In this document: positions 62,314 to 64,000 of the stretch, one piece after another
How the letters are laid out: the number at the start of each line of letters is the position of its first letter
Position numbering within the stretch: position 1 is the stretch's first letter
NCBI RefSeq assembly: GCF_002160135.1
Contig: NZ_NFJZ01000011.1
Span: 1 to 64,000, forward strand
Length of the DNA stretch: 64,000 nt
Direction: 5' to 3'
DNA from: Lachnoclostridium sp. An196
Lineage (GTDB): Bacteria; Bacillota; Clostridia; Lachnospirales; Lachnospiraceae
Made by a program: the position numbers and the translations under genes
Notes under the pieces: model-generated
Seen by the model: the letters and a program-made list of their open reading frames with translations, nothing else
What the model was told of the DNA's origin: nothing
Databases searched by the model: none

Positions 62314-63801
62314 TCAGCCTGTGAGGCTTCCCATATAGTAGAAGCCTCTGCACTCGTCCAGCCGTACTTCCACGATCTGTCCGATCAGGCTTTCGGGCCC
62401 GCGGAAATGCACCACATGATTATTGCTCAGGCGGCCTGTCACATACCCTTCCATCTGGCTGTTCTTCTCTTCCACCAGTACCTTCTGACAGGAACCGGTA
62501 AAACGCTCCGCCATCTCTTTTGAGATCGTCTGGACTTCTTTCAGCAGCCGGTCAAACCGATCCTTCACCACGTCTTCCGGAATCTGGTCTTCCATGACTG
62601 CAGCCGGAGTCCCGGTCCGCTTGCTGTAGATGAACGTAAACGCGCTGTCATAGCGCACCCTGCGCACCACATCCAGAGTTTCCCGGAAATCTTCCTCTGT
62701 CTCTCCCGGAAAGCCCACGATGATATCCGTCGTAAGGGCGATATCGGGGACCGCTTTCCGGATCCGGTCTGCCAGATCCAGATACTGCTCCTTGGTGTAT
62801 TTCCGGTTCATGATCTTCAGGATACGGGAACTGCCCGACTGCAGGGGCAGATGCAGATGACGGCAGATCTTTTCCGACTCTGCCATAACCTGAATCAGCT
62901 CGTCCGACAGATCCTTCGGATGAGAGGTCATAAACCTTACTCTTTCCAGACCATCGATCTTTACCACCTCACGCAGGAGCTCCGCGAAAGTGACCGGACG
63001 CGCCAGATTCTTCCCATAAGAATTCACGTTCTGTCCCAGCAGCATGACTTCTTTGACTCCGTCATCCACCAGCTTACGGATCTCTTTCAGGATCTCTTCC
63101 GGCTCCCGGCTGCGCTCCCGCCCCCGTACATAAGGAACGATACAATAACTGCAGAAATTATTGCAGCCGAACATAATATTCACGCCGGATTTGAACGAGT
63201 ATTTCCGTTCCACCGGCAGGTCTTCCACGATCTGGTCGGTATCTTTCCAGATATCAATGATCATCCGGTCCGATTCCAGCATAGTTACCATCAGTTCGGC
63301 AAATTTAAAAATATTATGGGTGCCAAAGATCAGATCTACAAACGGATAACTTTTCTTCAGCTTCTCCACCACATCCGGCTCCTGCATCATGCAGCCGCAG
63401 AGAGCGATCTTCATATGAGGATTTTTCTTTTTGTATCCATGAAGCACGCCCAGCCTGCCATAGACCCTCAGGTTGGCATTTTCCCGGACGGTACAGGTAT
63501 TATAAATGACAAAGTCCGCATTCTCGTCCTGCGTCTCCTGGTATCCTGCTTCTTTCAGGATCCCCAGCAGTTTTTCCGAATCCCTGGCGTTCATCTGGCA
63601 TCCGAAAGTGGTAACGCAGCAGGTCAGCGGACGGCCCAGTTCCCGTTCTTTGCCGGCGGTCAGTTCTCTGGCCCTTTTCAGGAAATAATACTGCCTCTGC
63701 GGCTCCTGCATCGGCGCGGGCGCCGACAAATCCATCATCTGGATCTCTTGTTGCATTTGTGTATCTATATTTGTAGTATTCACGTTTCTTGACCCTTTCA
63801 T
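62314..63801 (-). CDS. miaB: tRNA-2-methylthio-N6-dimethylallyladenosine synthase
   Basis: A 495-aa radical SAM methylthiotransferase that modifies A37 of tRNAs. The N-terminal UPF0004 domain has the cluster cysteines in FGCQMNARDSE, NTCTVRENA and LCGCMMQ. The radical SAM cluster is CNNFCSYC, and a TRAM domain closes the protein. The N-terminal ~40 residues are a Gln/Met-rich extension. ATG 63801 has no clear ribosome site; coupling to the upstream gene, which stops 6 bp before, is likely. ATGs near residues 16 and 22 are alternatives. Confidence 0.95.
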   Translation of the reverse strand: MKGSRNVNTTNIDTQMQQEIQMMDLSAPAPMQEPQRQYYFLKRARELTAGKERELGRPLTCCVTTFGCQMNARDSEKLLGILKEAGYQETQDENADFVIYNTCTVRENANLRVYGRLGVLHGYKKKNPHMKIALCGCMMQEPDVVEKLKKSYPFVDLIFGTHNIFKFAELMVTMLESDRMIIDIWKDTDQIVEDLPVERKYSFKSGVNIMFGCNNFCSYCIVPYVRGRERSREPEEILKEIRKLVDDGVKEVMLLGQNVNSYGKNLARPVTFAELLREVVKIDGLERVRFMTSHPKDLSDELIQVMAESEKICRHLHLPLQSGSSRILKIMNRKYTKEQYLDLADRIRKAVPDIALTTDIIVGFPGETEEDFRETLDVVRRVRYDSAFTFIYSKRTGTPAAVMEDQIPEDVVKDRFDRLLKEVQTISKEMAERFTGSCQKVLVEEKNSQMEGYVTGRLSNNHVVHFRGPESLIGQIVEVRLDECRGFYYMGSLTG

Positions 63802-63807
63802 ACTTTA

Positions 63808-64000
63808 TCAATAGTAAATCCGGTTCTCAAATACCAGGTCAAATCTGCCGTTCTCCACGTGCAGGCAGGTTACTCCGCAGTTTTTATGTACCATGCCGCT
63901 CCACGTTCCTCCGTTGGCATACGGCCAGATCCCGGTCAGAAGTCCGCGGATCGCCGCTCCATGGGAAGACAGAAGAATCGTCTTGTCCGCATTTGCCGGA
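63808..64000 (-). CDS. Histidine phosphatase family protein, C-terminal part
   Basis: The frame runs from the right edge to TGA at 63810-63808. It encodes ~63 residues including ADKTILLSSHGAAIRGLL, with the second conserved His of the phosphoglycerate-mutase-like histidine phosphatase fold, and ends FENRIYY. The N-terminal RHG motif lies outside the window. It precedes miaB by 6 bp and probably shares its transcript. Confidence 0.8.
   Translation of the reverse strand, partial: PANADKTILLSSHGAAIRGLLTGIWPYANGGTWSGMVHKNCGVTCLHVENGRFDLVFENRIYY

Overview
The window looks like a chromosomal segment of a low- to mid-GC anaerobic Firmicute, most likely family Lachnospiraceae (Clostridia). Supporting signs are an oxygen-sensitive class III ribonucleotide reductase with its activase, an FMN-riboswitch-controlled RibU, an L27 with the Firmicutes N-terminal extension plus its protease Prp, a LexA-type SOS regulon, and strong AGGAGG ribosome binding sites. 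No phage, insertion sequence, CRISPR array, rRNA gene or ordinary tRNA gene was seen. All statements rest on reading the sequence; no database search was run.

Layout. 0-10 kb: cell-wall carboxypeptidase, CAT-like acetyltransferase, NimA-like flavoprotein, J-domain protein, nucleoside hydrolase, XRE regulator, lipoprotein, riboflavin uptake (ribU with riboswitch) and a DUF362 protein. 10-15.2 kb: an RNA-repair island of two WYL-domain proteins divergent from rtcB, then a ~350-nt structured RNA containing tRNA-like arms in permuted order, then an SPFH/slipin gene. 15.9-24.7 kb: RNA and ribosome maturation genes (B12/radical SAM pair, RNase E/G, prp, rplU, rpmA, obgE, yhbY, a nadD-yqeK fusion, rsfS, NUDIX). 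25-31 kb: an ECF sigma/anti-sigma operon and a two-component system with VanY-type peptidase. 31.8-33.5 kb: lexA and a LysR regulator. 33.6-39.8 kb: F1Fo ATP synthase operon in which delta and alpha are one polypeptide. 41-44 kb: TetR and a Ca-type P-ATPase.

At ~45.4 kb the coding strand switches. Almost all genes to the left point right and all genes to the right point left. A XerS-like recombinase with a dif-like 11-6-11 palindrome sits at the junction, so this may be the replication terminus. To the right are a MotA/OmpA stator-like pair (ZorA/ZorB-like, without ZorC/D), a LysM protein under three LexA-box-like sites (YneA-like), the acc operon (accB, accC, fused accDA) behind FabT-like palindromes, a sodium symporter, a GntR-controlled ABC exporter, YbjQ, DUF975, nrdG, a separate 52-aa protein carrying the glycyl-radical motif that is missing from NrdD, nrdD, yitT and miaB.

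The observations most worth following are: (1) the WYL/rtcB/tRNA-like RNA/slipin island; (2) the split NrdD; (3) the AtpH-AtpA fusion; (4) the terminus candidate; (5) the LexA-controlled LysM gene.
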